NCBI GenBank assembly: GCA_022497145.1
Contig: MU385873.1
Span: forward strand, 186,001 to 250,000
Direction of reading: 5' to 3'
DNA: 64,000 nucleotides
From: Rostrohypoxylon terebratum
Taxonomy: Eukaryota > Ascomycota > Sordariomycetes > Xylariales > Hypoxylaceae
The position numbers were made by a program, and so were the translations under genes. The first letter of the stretch is position 1, and every line of letters starts with the position of its first letter. Under the pieces are notes generated by a model that ran no database searches, had not been told where the DNA came from, and saw only the letters and a list, made by a program, of their open reading frames with translations. Below are positions 44,858-55,861 of the stretch, in pieces.

Positions 44858-47797
44858 TCTGACATCACATGAGCCTATGCAAAAACTTGTACCATATATC
44901 AGAAAAAATATCATCTCAGACAATACGAGGAAAATCAATGAACCATTTATATTGTTTTACTTATGCGTCTTCGAGTTCGATAGGGCAAATCGCCACGGGT
45001 CGAATAATCATAAACATTCAAAACGATACCAAGACAGTGCCTACTATGTCATCACCCTTATTGTCTAGGCAAGACTCTTACGATCATTAGCTGTCGATCT
45101 TGAAGGCTTGAATGATGGCCCGTGGTTACATAATACTTATCCTATATCGGGACAATGCTTGTCTATATAAAATTTCAAGGATATTATATAAATTGAGTTT
45201 ATCGTGCGTACTACTAGAAGACAGATCGATCTTCATGCGTTCATTACTTAATTAAAGATAATCGGCCACACCTACCTATAGGCATGCTCTAAACTGATAT
45301 CGCAATCATAATCCCGTCTTGAAGTACGTATGCTATATGTTAACAGAAAGCAATGGAAACCCCGACCGACACACATTCCAGGGCGTCAAGATAGAATACA
45401 ATGAAAATGGCGGTTTCCGTTTCACACCTTTTATACAATAATGCATGGCGGTGACACCGGGCGGCACATACAAATCTGGAATGCGATTCAATGCATGTCT
45501 CTCCAAGGCTTTGGAAGTAACGGTGAGGGCACAATTGCAACCCCTTTGAAGGAATATGATAAGACCTTTATATGAAGCGCCAAATTCCAATATCCTAGAT
45601 ATTATCAGGCATGAAGGCTTCCCAATTGTCTACCAGCAAGAAAAAGCTTGAAGCCTCTATCGCCTGATTTATGATACCCAATATTAAACTGTACTAATTA
45701 ATACTACAATGACGATCGGGAACCGAGGTATCAACCAATCAATAGCTAGTGACTTAGAGCCAAACTATCGGATTCCCAAAGACGAACATGTTCTACATGC
45801 CTCGTGGCAGTTAGTTCGTCGTGCGAGACAAAACTCAATAAGTTTGTGTACGCGTGTTCGTTGCAGTGGAATGATTTGCGGATGTGCAGATGTGATGAAA
45901 AAGCTATCTGGCTGTGTGTGAGTGAGAATCGAGAAATGGTTGGGTGACGATATCGTTACGATATTCGGGAAGCTCCAGGGATATACCCCTGTCTTTTCTT
46001 ACCTCATCGGTTAGAGCGGACAAGCGCGGACATAGAGTCCGTGCGTTGCTGCACTACTGAACTGAGTCTAGTTGAGCAAGCTAGGCTAGCCGGGGTTAAG
46101 ATATGGCGGTAGTTACCGGGATTTTACCAAGCTATGGGATAACGACCTCTTGCGCTAGAAGTAGGTAGCTGTCGAAATTTTTTTCTCCTCTTTTTTTTTT
46201 CTCAATCGACCTGGTCATTCAAATTAAGTCACCTATACTGCTGCTGAAAATTCATTTGCCTAGATTTACCTACCAAAAACATTGCCCAAATTCTATCGGA
46301 ATAGGGGCAACGATAATATCGACAGAAGATACCTAAACCCTGACTCAAACAGCAGAGGCTAGAGGCAACTTTGGAAAAAGACGGGGGAATGAATTGATGT
46401 GACGTCCCTGTCGACTTGCAGCCTCACAGAGCTGCATCAGACATGCGGACTAGGGATCCCTAGTCTAGGCAATACAAGGTTTTGATCAGGGTTGTGACTT
46501 TCTGATAAACCGTCACACCAAAAGGGGCTTAGTGAGATTTGTGCTATCCGCAAATGTTCAGGAACCGACCAATGAAAAGAGAAATTCGGTTTCTCCCCGT
46601 CAACAAACTCACCACTAACCCCAACCACCCCGGTCAATTTTAAACTCTTTTTCCTAAAGTCCTTAGCTTTTTGCTGGTCGCTGCTGAAGTGAAAAAAACA
46701 AACCAATAAAACCCACATCGAAGGAAGTCTCTTTGGTCATAAACGGTGGTTGGGTTTACTCTGTATGTTTCCTAATGTTCCCAATGTTCCCAATATTCCC
46801 AGCGTTCTCCAAGTTCCCACTCGTTTATGCTTCGAGCCCGATAATTTGTATCCAAATCGTCCAAATCTGTGTTCCTTTCGCCCACTTTGGCCGCCTTTTC
46901 TTTCTTGTTGCATGAGTCTAAGGGCACCGACTCGGTCTGACACTTCTCGAGTAATGGTCATTATGGGTATTATAATCATTCTTTGCTGCTAGATACCTAG
47001 ACGCCTGCATCGCCTGCATATACCTAGGTGGCACCGGTGGTTCTATTTCTTGACCTCTTGACCTCTTGACCTTCTTTTTGACCTATCTTTAGTCCTTTCT
47101 TATTAGACCTTAGACCCTTAGGGCCCTCTCGAACGAGGCGCGCGAAGCTCAACAGATTCATTCCGGGTCTACGACGAATAGACGAATAGCCTTTCACCGT
47201 CTTGCCCGTTCTTGCCCGTTCTTGCCCATTCTTCTATTAGGGCTTTGTCCCTTCTCCATGCTTCACCTCGGTTACGTGAGCTACATTGAACTTAGTAACT
47301 ACTAAGTACACGAAATACATGCATGTGTATTATTACATGGGCTACATGTAATCTCTAATAAGACCTTCCCTCCAATATTTTTCTTTCACGTCACTGTAAG
47401 TCGTGAACAACAATGACTCGCGGTGTAGATTCCTAGTTGACATTGTTATAGCATTTGGCCCTTTCATCTTTCCTCCTTTGGCGCCTCTTGTCTCTTAATA
47501 TCCCCTTAGTACCCTCATACGTCCCCTTATTCTCCTTCAAAGAGGGGACACAAACGCCTTCTTCCTATTGTTATACTGTCTTGATTTAGCTTCTTGGCTC
47601 GCGTCATCTTCGCCATCTACATACTTCTCTTACCCACAAGGCTTCTTATACAAGACTTATATCAAATCTTCATGATACTTCACCGCATAGAAATTTCTAG
47701 CACCAGCAATATCACTTGAGTAAACCAATTTTCTCTTTAGTTTGATCCCCTTCCCAGTTCTATATAGCATTTTAGACAAACAATCAATGGCAAAAAG
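44858..47797. other. 2.9-kb gene-free region and WD40-gene leader
   Basis: No gene supported. Short frames at 45709-45921 and 46437-46718 lack any recognisable feature. It holds three 10-bp CTTGCCCGTT units at 47201-47230, GACCTCTT repeats near 47053-47075, and A/T homopolymers near 46180. The last 400 bp are pyrimidine-rich and look like promoter plus leader. Confidence 0.5.
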
Positions 47798-47825
47798 ATG
47801 GCGTCTACTCCTTCGAATCGGCTAA
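47787..47825 (+). promoter_or_regulatory. overlapping upstream ORF (13 codons with stop)
   Basis: ATG at 47787, 11 nt before the WD40-gene ATG and in another frame. It runs 12 sense codons and ends at TAA 47823-47825, inside the main coding sequence. If ribosomes start here they would bypass the main ATG at 47798, so it could damp translation. Confidence 0.6.
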
Positions 47826-50800
47826 GACTGACCCCATCAAACTCGCCTTACCTTCCACACCCTGCTCGAACTCCCCATCGTAGCAAGGCCCCGATAGAGC
47901 CTCGTCTCTTTCTGAAACGAGTTATCGGTACTACCTGTGTATCCCCCACCGGTTTCGATACCGTAAACTCTTCATTCGCCTATATTGCCGGGGGAGCCGT
48001 AATTGTGGTCGACGTTGACGGAGCTGAATATTGTCAGCGCTTTTACCGAGCTCGCCCGACCGCCACCCCCATCTACAGCATCCCTCCGCATCCTTACTCC
48101 CCTTCCGCCCCTTCTCAAACTCCGAAAGCAAACGACAGCCGAAATAGAGTCTCGCTACGAGAATCAACGTATGGTTCCCATGATTGGGCCGAATCTCCTA
48201 CGTCATCGTCCAAGACGTGGACAAGTCGAGAACGTATCAAGGCCGCAACGTGTTTAGCTCTCAGCAAAGAGGGAAGATTTTTAGCTGTTGGAGAAACCGG
48301 CTACGCTCCTCGGGTGCTCATCTTCAACCTAGAAGATAGCTCGTCAGATACCCCGCTTGTGTCCATTAGTGAACACGGATTCGGAGTAAAGGCTGTTGCT
48401 TGGTCCCCCGACTCGAAATACCTCGCCTCTCTCGGGTCTGCGAACGATGGCTTCCTCTACATATGGAGGATTGACACAAAGACAGGTGCTGCTAGACTGT
48501 TTCAGCAAAACAGATGCACATCTTACATTCGTGGTATGATATGGGTGGGTAATAACCTAATTACCCTAGGCGTGCGTCACATAAAAGTGTGGAGGGTTGA
48601 GGAGGGCCAATCGCCGTCTCCCGTGAAACAGAAGTTCATTGGCGAGCCCAGTGCGGCCCCCCAATCGCACCAAAAGACGTTGTCCGGTCGGAATGTGTTA
48701 CTCGGTAACCTGATAGACGCAACATTCTCGTGCGCCGCCGCCATCGACGATAACAAGGCTATCATTTGCTCTGAGACGGGCGATGTATGCCTGTTCGACG
48801 ATGTGGATAAGCAGATGAAGTTGACAAATGTCCTCGAAAGTGGATTTGGCACTACCTGTGTGGCGATACGCGAGAATGTCGTCTATGTTGGTGTTAGATC
48901 AGGGGAATTAGCAACCCTCGATTTAACCTCATTCCTGGAATGTAATCCGGATTGCCCGCGAACGACCATGGCCTCATTTGCCGGTCTCTTTGCGATGGGT
49001 TTTCTCCAGGACAATCTGGTAACTGTGGATACTAAACGTAATATCCACGTGTGGGAACTTGAACAAGGTCCTGAGAAACTGGGTCTGAAGTCACCTATTC
49101 CAATCTCGGGACACCAAGACTCCATTCTAGGTGTTGATGCCCTTAAGCGCCCCAATGCACCAGATGCTGACTTTTACACTTGGTCCGCATCCGGGCAGGT
49201 CATATTGTGGGACGTTGATGGACAGATAAAATCTTCCTTTCAAGTGCCACTTGATGAGGCTTATTCCGAAGATGAGCCCGACCTTATCAACCAATTAACC
49301 TTAATTCGAGCCACCAAGGGCGGCAAGTTCTTCGTCGCGGGCGATAAATTTGGCATTATCAAGATTATCGATTTCGCGACTCAAAAATGTGTGGCATCTA
49401 TGAAAGCACACGCTTCCGACTGCCAATTTATCGCCACCTATGAGGATCAATCGAAGTTCGTCATCGCAACCTGCGGCCGAGATCGAACAGCCCAATTATT
49501 CCACAAGACGACGAGTGGCGGGTTCGAACATTTTCAAACGCTCGAATTTGCCGCTAGGGTTGTTCAAGTACTCGTCCCATCAGCAGATAAGGTGATAACT
49601 TGTTCTCTAGACAGAACACTACAGATCCACGATTTAGTAACGAAAGATGGCGAGCCAGATGCCATGGCAGCTATCCCTTCTAAAACCCTTCCATTGAAAG
49701 GGTCGCCGTCATCCATGGCGACAGGCTCTGATGGGAAATCATTATATGTGTCCTCGATGGATCGATCCGTGTCTATTTTTGACTTGGAAAGTGGAAAGCT
49801 TACGAACACCTTTAAATGCACAGATGAAACCGGAATCGAATCTGTTGTTTTGGATTCTCTCACGGCTCGGTCCGCTACTGACCAAGAACCCTCGATTCTT
49901 TTAGGTGTCTCCAATACGGATAAATCGATCAGGATATATGATGCCCAATCAGGGACTTTCTTAGACCGTGAATGGGGTCACACAGAAGCTATCAATGGCT
50001 TGGCACTGATCGAGGGCAGTGGTAACAAGCGGAATATTGTGAGCGTTGGGTCTGATGGTACGATAATGATTTGGGAGATGGATTTACAAGATCCATCATG
50101 GGGTGTTGCTAGTCGTGAGTCCTCCCCAACTAAGGATAGTTCGACCATCTCTCGGCCTACGCTTCGGCGCGTCTTATCCAAAGCTGAGCTCGCAGAATTT
50201 CAACGCCCCTCTCCCCCCGGCGGACGACGATCGCCCCCAAGGACAATTTCCAAGAAGAGATCTATATTCAATTTGTCGGGTGCATCTTCTTCAAAGACTC
50301 CTGTTCCCCCGCTCCAAACCTGTCCGGCGCCCTCAGTCGTCGAGGATACCCCTACCAGACGACCGTCTCAAGATAATCGGTGTGTTAGTCCCCCGGCTAG
50401 TCCTAAGACGAGAATAAAGAGGCGCCCCTCTTTGCCAGCTCTCAACTCTGCGAAAACCAAAAGCAATAGCAATTTGAGAGCCTTTGGGTCCCTCAACATG
50501 GCTACTGAGCAGGCATGTCGCACACTTCGAACCTACCGGAAGAAATTAGCGTCCTCCGATCCGATTAACCAGGATGTCCTAGCTGAGTTAGACCAAGAGC
50601 TTCGTCTCACCGCGGTGGCATTAGGAGACCGGGCTACACGAAGCAAGGCCTTAACAGACACTGTATTGACTGGTCTACTCGACCAGTACTCGGAGCGTTT
50701 GGTTGCTATGCTTGATGAAAAGCTTCGACTCAATTACCGATCAATCTCAGACCGAGAGCCAGATTCACCTGGAAAGCGTCCTAGTTCATCAGGATCTACG

Positions 50801-50851
50801 GGATCTACGGGCTCTGCGACTGCTTCTAGTAGCGATTCGAACTCGACGTAG
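47798..50851 (+). CDS. WD40-repeat protein, WDR62/MAPKBP1-like
   Basis: A single-exon gene of 1017 aa. The first 40 residues are Pro/Ser/Arg-rich. From about 41 the sequence reads VIGTTCVSPTGFDTV then FAYIAGGAVIVVDVDG, as in the N-terminal propeller of the WDR62/MAPKBP1 group. Multiple WD-like blades follow to about residue 765: for example VAWSPDSKYLASLG, then FLYIWRI, YTWSASGQVILWDVDG, IATCGRDRTAQLF and IVSVGSDGTIMIWEMD. Two tandem propellers are likely. Residues 770-900 are Ser/Pro/Arg-rich and disordered, and a helical segment at about 905-985 (LNMATEQACRTLRTYRK) precedes a Ser-rich tail. Animal relatives act at spindle poles and scaffold JNK signalling; a scaffold role here is inference. 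Confidence 0.9.
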   Translation: MASTPSNRLRLTPSNSPYLPHPARTPHRSKAPIEPRLFLKRVIGTTCVSPTGFDTVNSSFAYIAGGAVIVVDVDGAEYCQRFYRARPTATPIYSIPPHPYSPSAPSQTPKANDSRNRVSLRESTYGSHDWAESPTSSSKTWTSRERIKAATCLALSKEGRFLAVGETGYAPRVLIFNLEDSSSDTPLVSISEHGFGVKAVAWSPDSKYLASLGSANDGFLYIWRIDTKTGAARLFQQNRCTSYIRGMIWVGNNLITLGVRHIKVWRVEEGQSPSPVKQKFIGEPSAAPQSHQKTLSGRNVLLGNLIDATFSCAAAIDDNKAIICSETGDVCLFDDVDKQMKLTNVLESGFGTTCVAIRENVVYVGVRSGELATLDLTSFLECNPDCPRTTMASFAGLFAMGFLQDNLVTVDTKRNIHVWELEQGPEKLGLKSPIPISGHQDSILGVDALKRPNAPDADFYTWSASGQVILWDVDGQIKSSFQVPLDEAYSEDEPDLINQLTLIRATKGGKFFVAGDKFGIIKIIDFATQKCVASMKAHASDCQFIATYEDQSKFVIATCGRDRTAQLFHKTTSGGFEHFQTLEFAARVVQVLVPSADKVITCSLDRTLQIHDLVTKDGEPDAMAAIPSKTLPLKGSPSSMATGSDGKSLYVSSMDRSVSIFDLESGKLTNTFKCTDETGIESVVLDSLTARSATDQEPSILLGVSNTDKSIRIYDAQSGTFLDREWGHTEAINGLALIEGSGNKRNIVSVGSDGTIMIWEMDLQDPSWGVASRESSPTKDSSTISRPTLRRVLSKAELAEFQRPSPPGGRRSPPRTISKKRSIFNLSGASSSKTPVPPLQTCPAPSVVEDTPTRRPSQDNRCVSPPASPKTRIKRRPSLPALNSAKTKSNSNLRAFGSLNMATEQACRTLRTYRKKLASSDPINQDVLAELDQELRLTAVALGDRATRSKALTDTVLTGLLDQYSERLVAMLDEKLRLNYRSISDREPDSPGKRPSSSGSTGSTGSATASSSDSNST

Positions 50852-51906
50852 CTCGAGCGTTTATTTCATATCATGTACTGGTCATTTTGTATATCACAAA
50901 ACGCGCGACATCAACATCGGTAACGGGGAGGCATGACGAAGGAAGGAAGGATGTAGTCTTCAGTGACTACGGGCGTTAGGGGCATTCTCTTTTTTTATTT
51001 TCTCGGTTTAAATTGTCTAGCAGGAGGTAGACAATAATGGCGTTAGGATACGTGGTTCTTTTTTTATTATCCGTTTTATCGAGTCTAGAAACTCGTTGGC
51101 TTCCACTCAATATGATACCACTTGGCAGGAAACAAAAAAAATCAGGAGTTTCAAGGGTTAAACAGCGCCGTGGGATGGAAGGGTGGTAGGGAGACTTATT
51201 GCTATCAGCTTGAGATGGGAGCTTCCTTGCTTTGTTAAATCTGCATCAATTGACTTGTGTCCACCAGATGGGCATCATCTACTTATTTGACTTCGCTTCG
51301 TATCTTTCTTGTACATATCTATGCTTCGTGAAGACTACCTAGCTTGCGTGCTCTTGACCACGTAGCGTAAATTCGTGTTGAAAAAAAAGGAGAAAAAAAA
51401 TAGAGCGTGGCGATACATACAAAAAAAAACTACAGATTAGGTTCGGAAGTAGGTACCTGGTAATAGGTATTCTTCAAATGCAGGCAAAGCTTAGTATGAC
51501 AGCTAGCTAGCCAGTATAATTACATGAATCCTCGATGAGTAAGCCTTAGTGGCATTGATACTTGCCGTCTCGTCACCATCATCGTCATCTCTAAAAACTA
51601 GGTTACAGGTTATATATCCATCCATCCGTGGATATTCTAAAGTTATTCCAACTGGGTAAACATTGTCTCGTTCGTTTTGTTTTAAAGGGAGGAGAAAACC
51701 GCCTCGCCGATCCCACGCTTTTTTTTTTATAAAGAAAAAATCATCTCACTCCCATCCGCTTTGATCGTTAAGTTTGGTTGCTCATTTGCCGTTTCGCTTG
51801 TTTTTTTTTCTAGCCCAAAAAGACCCGAGATAGATAATCTTATACCCGTTTCGCTCCGATGTGACTCCCCCTTCCTCTTTCCTACCCTAGGTGAATAAGG
51901 GGATGA
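50852..51906. other. convergent intergenic region
   Basis: 3' flanks of the WD40 gene and RGP1. It is rich in T and A homopolymers (for example near 50990, 51060, 51395 and 51720). No gene seen. Confidence 0.5.
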
Positions 51907-54399
51907 TTATACTACAAGCCCCTCTTGCTGCGCCTCGTCTCTTTCGAGACGCTCGAGTCCATTACACACCGCGCCGTACACCCGCAGCGGGACGGCAACC
52001 TCAAAGCTCTCGCAATCCAGATTCTCGGCCGCAACAAGAACGAGTCCTCCCCTTTCATCGCGCGAGATCTCTTCTAGTAATGGATGGGGTTGGTTGTCTG
52101 GGTCGGCGAGATCGGGGCCTTCGGTGGCGGACGACGGGACGACGAACTCAATCCTGATCTTCCATTCGAGACTCAGCCCACTGGTGACAAACTCAGGGGT
52201 CGCGCTGATAGGGATGGTAGGGTTGAAGACGATGCGGCGGGCGAACAGTGTGGCCTCGCTGGAGCTAGCGTAGACCTTACGCGTGACTCTGTGGACGCTG
52301 GCTTCACTCCTCAATGCTAGTGTTGGCTCCACGCGCTCGGCGGTCTCTAGGGCTGCGTGGATAGCGTAGCACGGGATCTCGGCACCGGTAAAGTCGACGG
52401 CCATACTCACTGACTCTCCCAACTTGTATGCGGGGCGCGCGAGCATGACGACACCAACACGTCGGCCGTTTCGGGCTATTTCGAACCGGTTGCTGCTCTG
52501 TCCGGAGTCGGATGACAGATTTGATCGGAGTATAGCAAGGTCTATGGCGTCTTTCGCCGAGGCCGATTCCTCGAAAGCAGATGTACGGCGGGATTGCGGG
52601 GCTGTGGCTGTGGGGGAAAGAAGTCCGAGACCTCGATGGGGTCGATCGAGGAGCTCCTCGACATAATTGAGGAAGCCACTATACGTGGAACCGGGGTGGT
52701 CGGATTTATGCTTCTTTAGAGGGATATGAATGTAGGATTTATCGAAAGCCTTGACCTTTGCAAGATCGCGGAGAATGATGTAAGGAGAAAGCAAGTCATG
52801 GCCTAGAATCTCGCCGTGGCTATTTACGCTCCCTAAAACGCGGAATGGGATCTCAACTGATCGTACTTGTTGCTCTTTAGTTCCACCCGGCCTTTGGGTG
52901 CCGATAACTAAGCTATACGAGATTTTGATGGCCTTGCCTCGGTGTGTTGGCGGCAGACCTTTGGGTAATTTGAATGAATATTCATAAGTCCTACTCTCGC
53001 CGGGAGCGAGTTGTAGGTCCACAAATAATATTGATTGTGGCGTTGATAAAAGAGGGATGGACTTGGAACTGGCAACGCCTCGCATCTGCTTGATACTGCT
53101 CAGTTCGCCGCCACCAAGGAGTTCCCCAATGGAATTGCCGAGGCTTCCCCAGCCAAAACCAGTCAATAATCCACTACTTCTTTTTGAGCTTTCGACGCCA
53201 ATGACGCCGCCTCCTTGTCCACCCAAGACAGCTTTCCGCTTAACGGCCTCAAAGGGACCCAGATTGATAAGCGACCCGTCAAGGGTGAAGGAGCCTTGTA
53301 CCTGCGCATATCCCATCATTAATGACTCCGGCAATCGCGCTTGGCTTATGCTTGATAGGGCGGAGCCTCGTCGTAAGTGGGCCGGTCTGCGCCCGCCATG
53401 TAATGGCTGGGTCACATACTCTGATGCCAACGTTTCGGATGAATTATTGCTCAGTGAATAGAACTCGCCACTACTTCTAGGAGTTCCACCAGCAATACTG
53501 GCTGCAGACAATATCCGTGCTGCGGCGGGGACTGATTGCTCGGTAATAGTAGGTATTGGGTCCTTCGAGCGTACTGGGAGACTTACAACCCCACTCGCCG
53601 CGGACCCGGGCGCTGACAAATAATCGATCGGTTGGGTTGGTAGGGTGGTCGGTGAGACGCCTTCTGTTGATTGTGGCGGCGGCGTCATAGGAAATTTAAA
53701 GTCCGGGATCATTCCGGGACTCCTTCTTGGCGGATATGAACCATTGAAGCCGGGCGTGTTCGGTACGGTCGAAGCTCCCGATGCGCGACCGAACCCATGC
53801 TTAGTTGGGGGGAAGGAGTTATACAAGGGTGAGGGTGAGGATTCTGAACCAAATGGTCGTCTACTTGGCAAAGCCGCTGATTGTGGGCCATTTATGAGCC
53901 CACCTCTTGATGATATCTGTAAACTTGCAGACCTTCCATGGCCACGGGAAGGGCGCGGAGGTCGTGCGGGAGATGTTTTCCCTTGTGACTGTTCTTCGAT
54001 AGTTGCCGTCGATCCTATCGACACTATAGAGAGTGATCTTTTATGGGAGTGGCCAGATGGTTGAGGTGATGACTGTGTGGGAGTCCATTGTTGAGGTGGC
54101 CCCCTTAATCGTGAACTGCTCGAGGGAACTGTCAGAGATAAGGTCGAGCGATGTCCTCGCGTGGGTGCTGGAGGTGTCAAGCCATTGTTCGGTTTCGTCC
54201 TCGGGCTAAGTAGGGGCGACGGCTGTCTCGATCGTTCGGGGATAGTAGGCGGTTGTTGGCTCGATGATCTGGTCTGGTTCGGGCCGGGAGCAATGTTCTT
54301 GAAAGTGATATGACACTTGATATCCTCGCCAGCAAAGACGGTCTGGTCATCCCACGTTATGAAGACTCGAATATTGCTCAACACTCCTCCAGGCGGCAT
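51907..54399 (-). CDS. RGP1: Rgp1, subunit of the Ypt6/Rab6 exchange factor
   Basis: A single-exon gene of 830 aa starting at ATG 54399. The N-terminal beta-strand block (NIRVFITWDDQTVFAGEDI, HITFKNIAPG) is the arrestin-like start of the Rgp1 family. A long Ser/Pro-rich insert (about 45-330) is probably disordered. The core resumes with QVQGSFTLDGSLI near 365 and LQLAPGESRTYEYSFKLPKG then AIKISYSLVIGTQ around 470-510. The C-terminal third contains ISATPEFVTSGLSLEWKIRIEF and ends with NLDCESFEVAVPLRVYG. With Ric1 it activates Ypt6/Rab6 at the Golgi for endosome-to-Golgi recycling. The start is divergent from the DUF7918 gene. Confidence 0.93.
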   Translation of the reverse strand: MPPGGVLSNIRVFITWDDQTVFAGEDIKCHITFKNIAPGPNQTRSSSQQPPTIPERSRQPSPLLSPRTKPNNGLTPPAPTRGHRSTLSLTVPSSSSRLRGPPQQWTPTQSSPQPSGHSHKRSLSIVSIGSTATIEEQSQGKTSPARPPRPSRGHGRSASLQISSRGGLINGPQSAALPSRRPFGSESSPSPLYNSFPPTKHGFGRASGASTVPNTPGFNGSYPPRRSPGMIPDFKFPMTPPPQSTEGVSPTTLPTQPIDYLSAPGSAASGVVSLPVRSKDPIPTITEQSVPAAARILSAASIAGGTPRSSGEFYSLSNNSSETLASEYVTQPLHGGRRPAHLRRGSALSSISQARLPESLMMGYAQVQGSFTLDGSLINLGPFEAVKRKAVLGGQGGGVIGVESSKRSSGLLTGFGWGSLGNSIGELLGGGELSSIKQMRGVASSKSIPLLSTPQSILFVDLQLAPGESRTYEYSFKLPKGLPPTHRGKAIKISYSLVIGTQRPGGTKEQQVRSVEIPFRVLGSVNSHGEILGHDLLSPYIILRDLAKVKAFDKSYIHIPLKKHKSDHPGSTYSGFLNYVEELLDRPHRGLGLLSPTATAPQSRRTSAFEESASAKDAIDLAILRSNLSSDSGQSSNRFEIARNGRRVGVVMLARPAYKLGESVSMAVDFTGAEIPCYAIHAALETAERVEPTLALRSEASVHRVTRKVYASSSEATLFARRIVFNPTIPISATPEFVTSGLSLEWKIRIEFVVPSSATEGPDLADPDNQPHPLLEEISRDERGGLVLVAAENLDCESFEVAVPLRVYGAVCNGLERLERDEAQQEGLVV

Positions 54400-55861
54400 G
54401 GTGAGACTCCTTCCAATTGAAGGAGAAGGCTCATGTATAGGACCTCATCGTCGTCATCATATCACTTGAAACAAAAATGCGCAGCCCTGAGGAGCAGGAT
54501 GATGGGCCTGTCGCAATTTGGGATAGCCAATGCACAGGATGACGATATGGAGATGGCAAGGTTGGCAAGGTTGGCAAGTTTAGAGCTCGGAAATAGATAT
54601 TGGTTCGGTGTCAAGGAGTTATTTTAGATTCGAATTGGCGATGCTGTATGGAGAGATAATTAACAGAATTTGTGATTGTGGTGTTTTCTATTTGAACTAT
54701 GTAGGTGGATTAAATTGGTAAAGTTAGGAAGCAAACCGCGATTTGGCGACGATTGGAGAAATGTTGTTATCACTTCCAAGGTTGAGAGTGCCAGGGATGA
54801 GTCGGATGATGCGTTAATACTAGATCAATACTTAATAGTAGCCTCTTTGCCCAGTGGTACTAGATCAGCAAGACTTAAGGACCTACCTACCTAATAGGTC
54901 CTAGGTACGGGCTGGTACGGGCTGGCACGGGCTCCAGCTTCCCTAGTCCCTTGCCGCAATTAAGACCGCCCCTGCAGCTCGGGTCCTGGTAAAACTTATT
55001 CCCCGACAATACTTTACGTACCAAGCAGAAAGACCAGAGAGAAAGTACCCCATGTATTAATAGTACCGTGATACACTGTACATTTCCCGGTTCTTGATTG
55101 GTCAATCAGGACAGTACTATTACTACATGGGGCACTTTCTCTCTGGTCTTTCTGCCAAGTTACCATATGTACCTATGTACATACCTGAGTCCTGCTGTAC
55201 TACCTAAACACCACACTGCGTTCAGCACATGTCTCACTTCACCTCGATCTAGTCTGTTCCTGCCGTGACCACCTTGATCAGCGCCAACTACATAGTGCTT
55301 AAAGCACCTATATAAGAAGCAGACGAGTCAAGGTTGTTGTGATATATATAAAAATGTATAAACGATATTGTAAAACGGAAGTGGCCATTAATCCGGGCGA
55401 CTGCCTCGTGTCCACTTCAAGTGCTGGAACTTTCCTAGATCGCACCTCACAAAGTCGTACTGGCAACCTCTGCCGTTCTTGCCTATTCATGATACATGGA
55501 TTTGATTAGGATAATCGATGGGGAAGGTAGGTCTGGAGGAAGGCGCATTACTATATCAACCCGTGAATTGATAATCGTGGTGGTTGTTTCCTCTTACAAC
55601 TAATCGCTCCCGCAATTGTCTACTACAATCATCGATAAATCTTATTGATTCCACTTTCACACTTCTTTTACTAAACTTTCTTTTAATCCACCATATTGGA
55701 CTCGCCGATAGTGGAATTCTTCTTTCCCCGAAATCATAGGTACCTATTCACCAATCAACACGGCGATACTGAATTCGAGAACAGCCTCGTCCTTTTCATT
55801 CACCTCATATCCTTCTTCTCTAAGTCGCCAGCTTGTCATCGCGGCAGATCTTTATTTCATT
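54400..55861. other. divergent intergenic region with a long hairpin
   Basis: 1.46 kb between RGP1 and the DUF7918 gene. It holds tandem GTACGGGCTG units at about 54905-54933, a long inverted repeat (listed separately), CCTACCTACCTA-type motifs near 54885, and the two promoters. No gene supported. Confidence 0.6.
55025..55155. repeat. near-perfect 42-bp inverted repeat (hairpin), 47-nt loop
   Basis: The left arm (55025-55066) begins GCAGAAAGACCAGAGAGAAA. The right arm (55114-55155) is its reverse complement with 2 mismatches in 42. The loop is 55067-55113. The match stops sharply at both outer edges. It could be a small MITE-like element, a non-coding RNA hairpin or a folded cis element. No ORF or target-site duplication is evident. 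Confidence 0.9.

Noticed and set aside
45709..45921. 70-codon plus-strand frame
   Set aside because: Short, no recognisable features, in an AT-rich gap.
46437..46718. 93-codon minus-strand frame
   Set aside because: No domain, no neighbouring exon, and no leader-like sequence.
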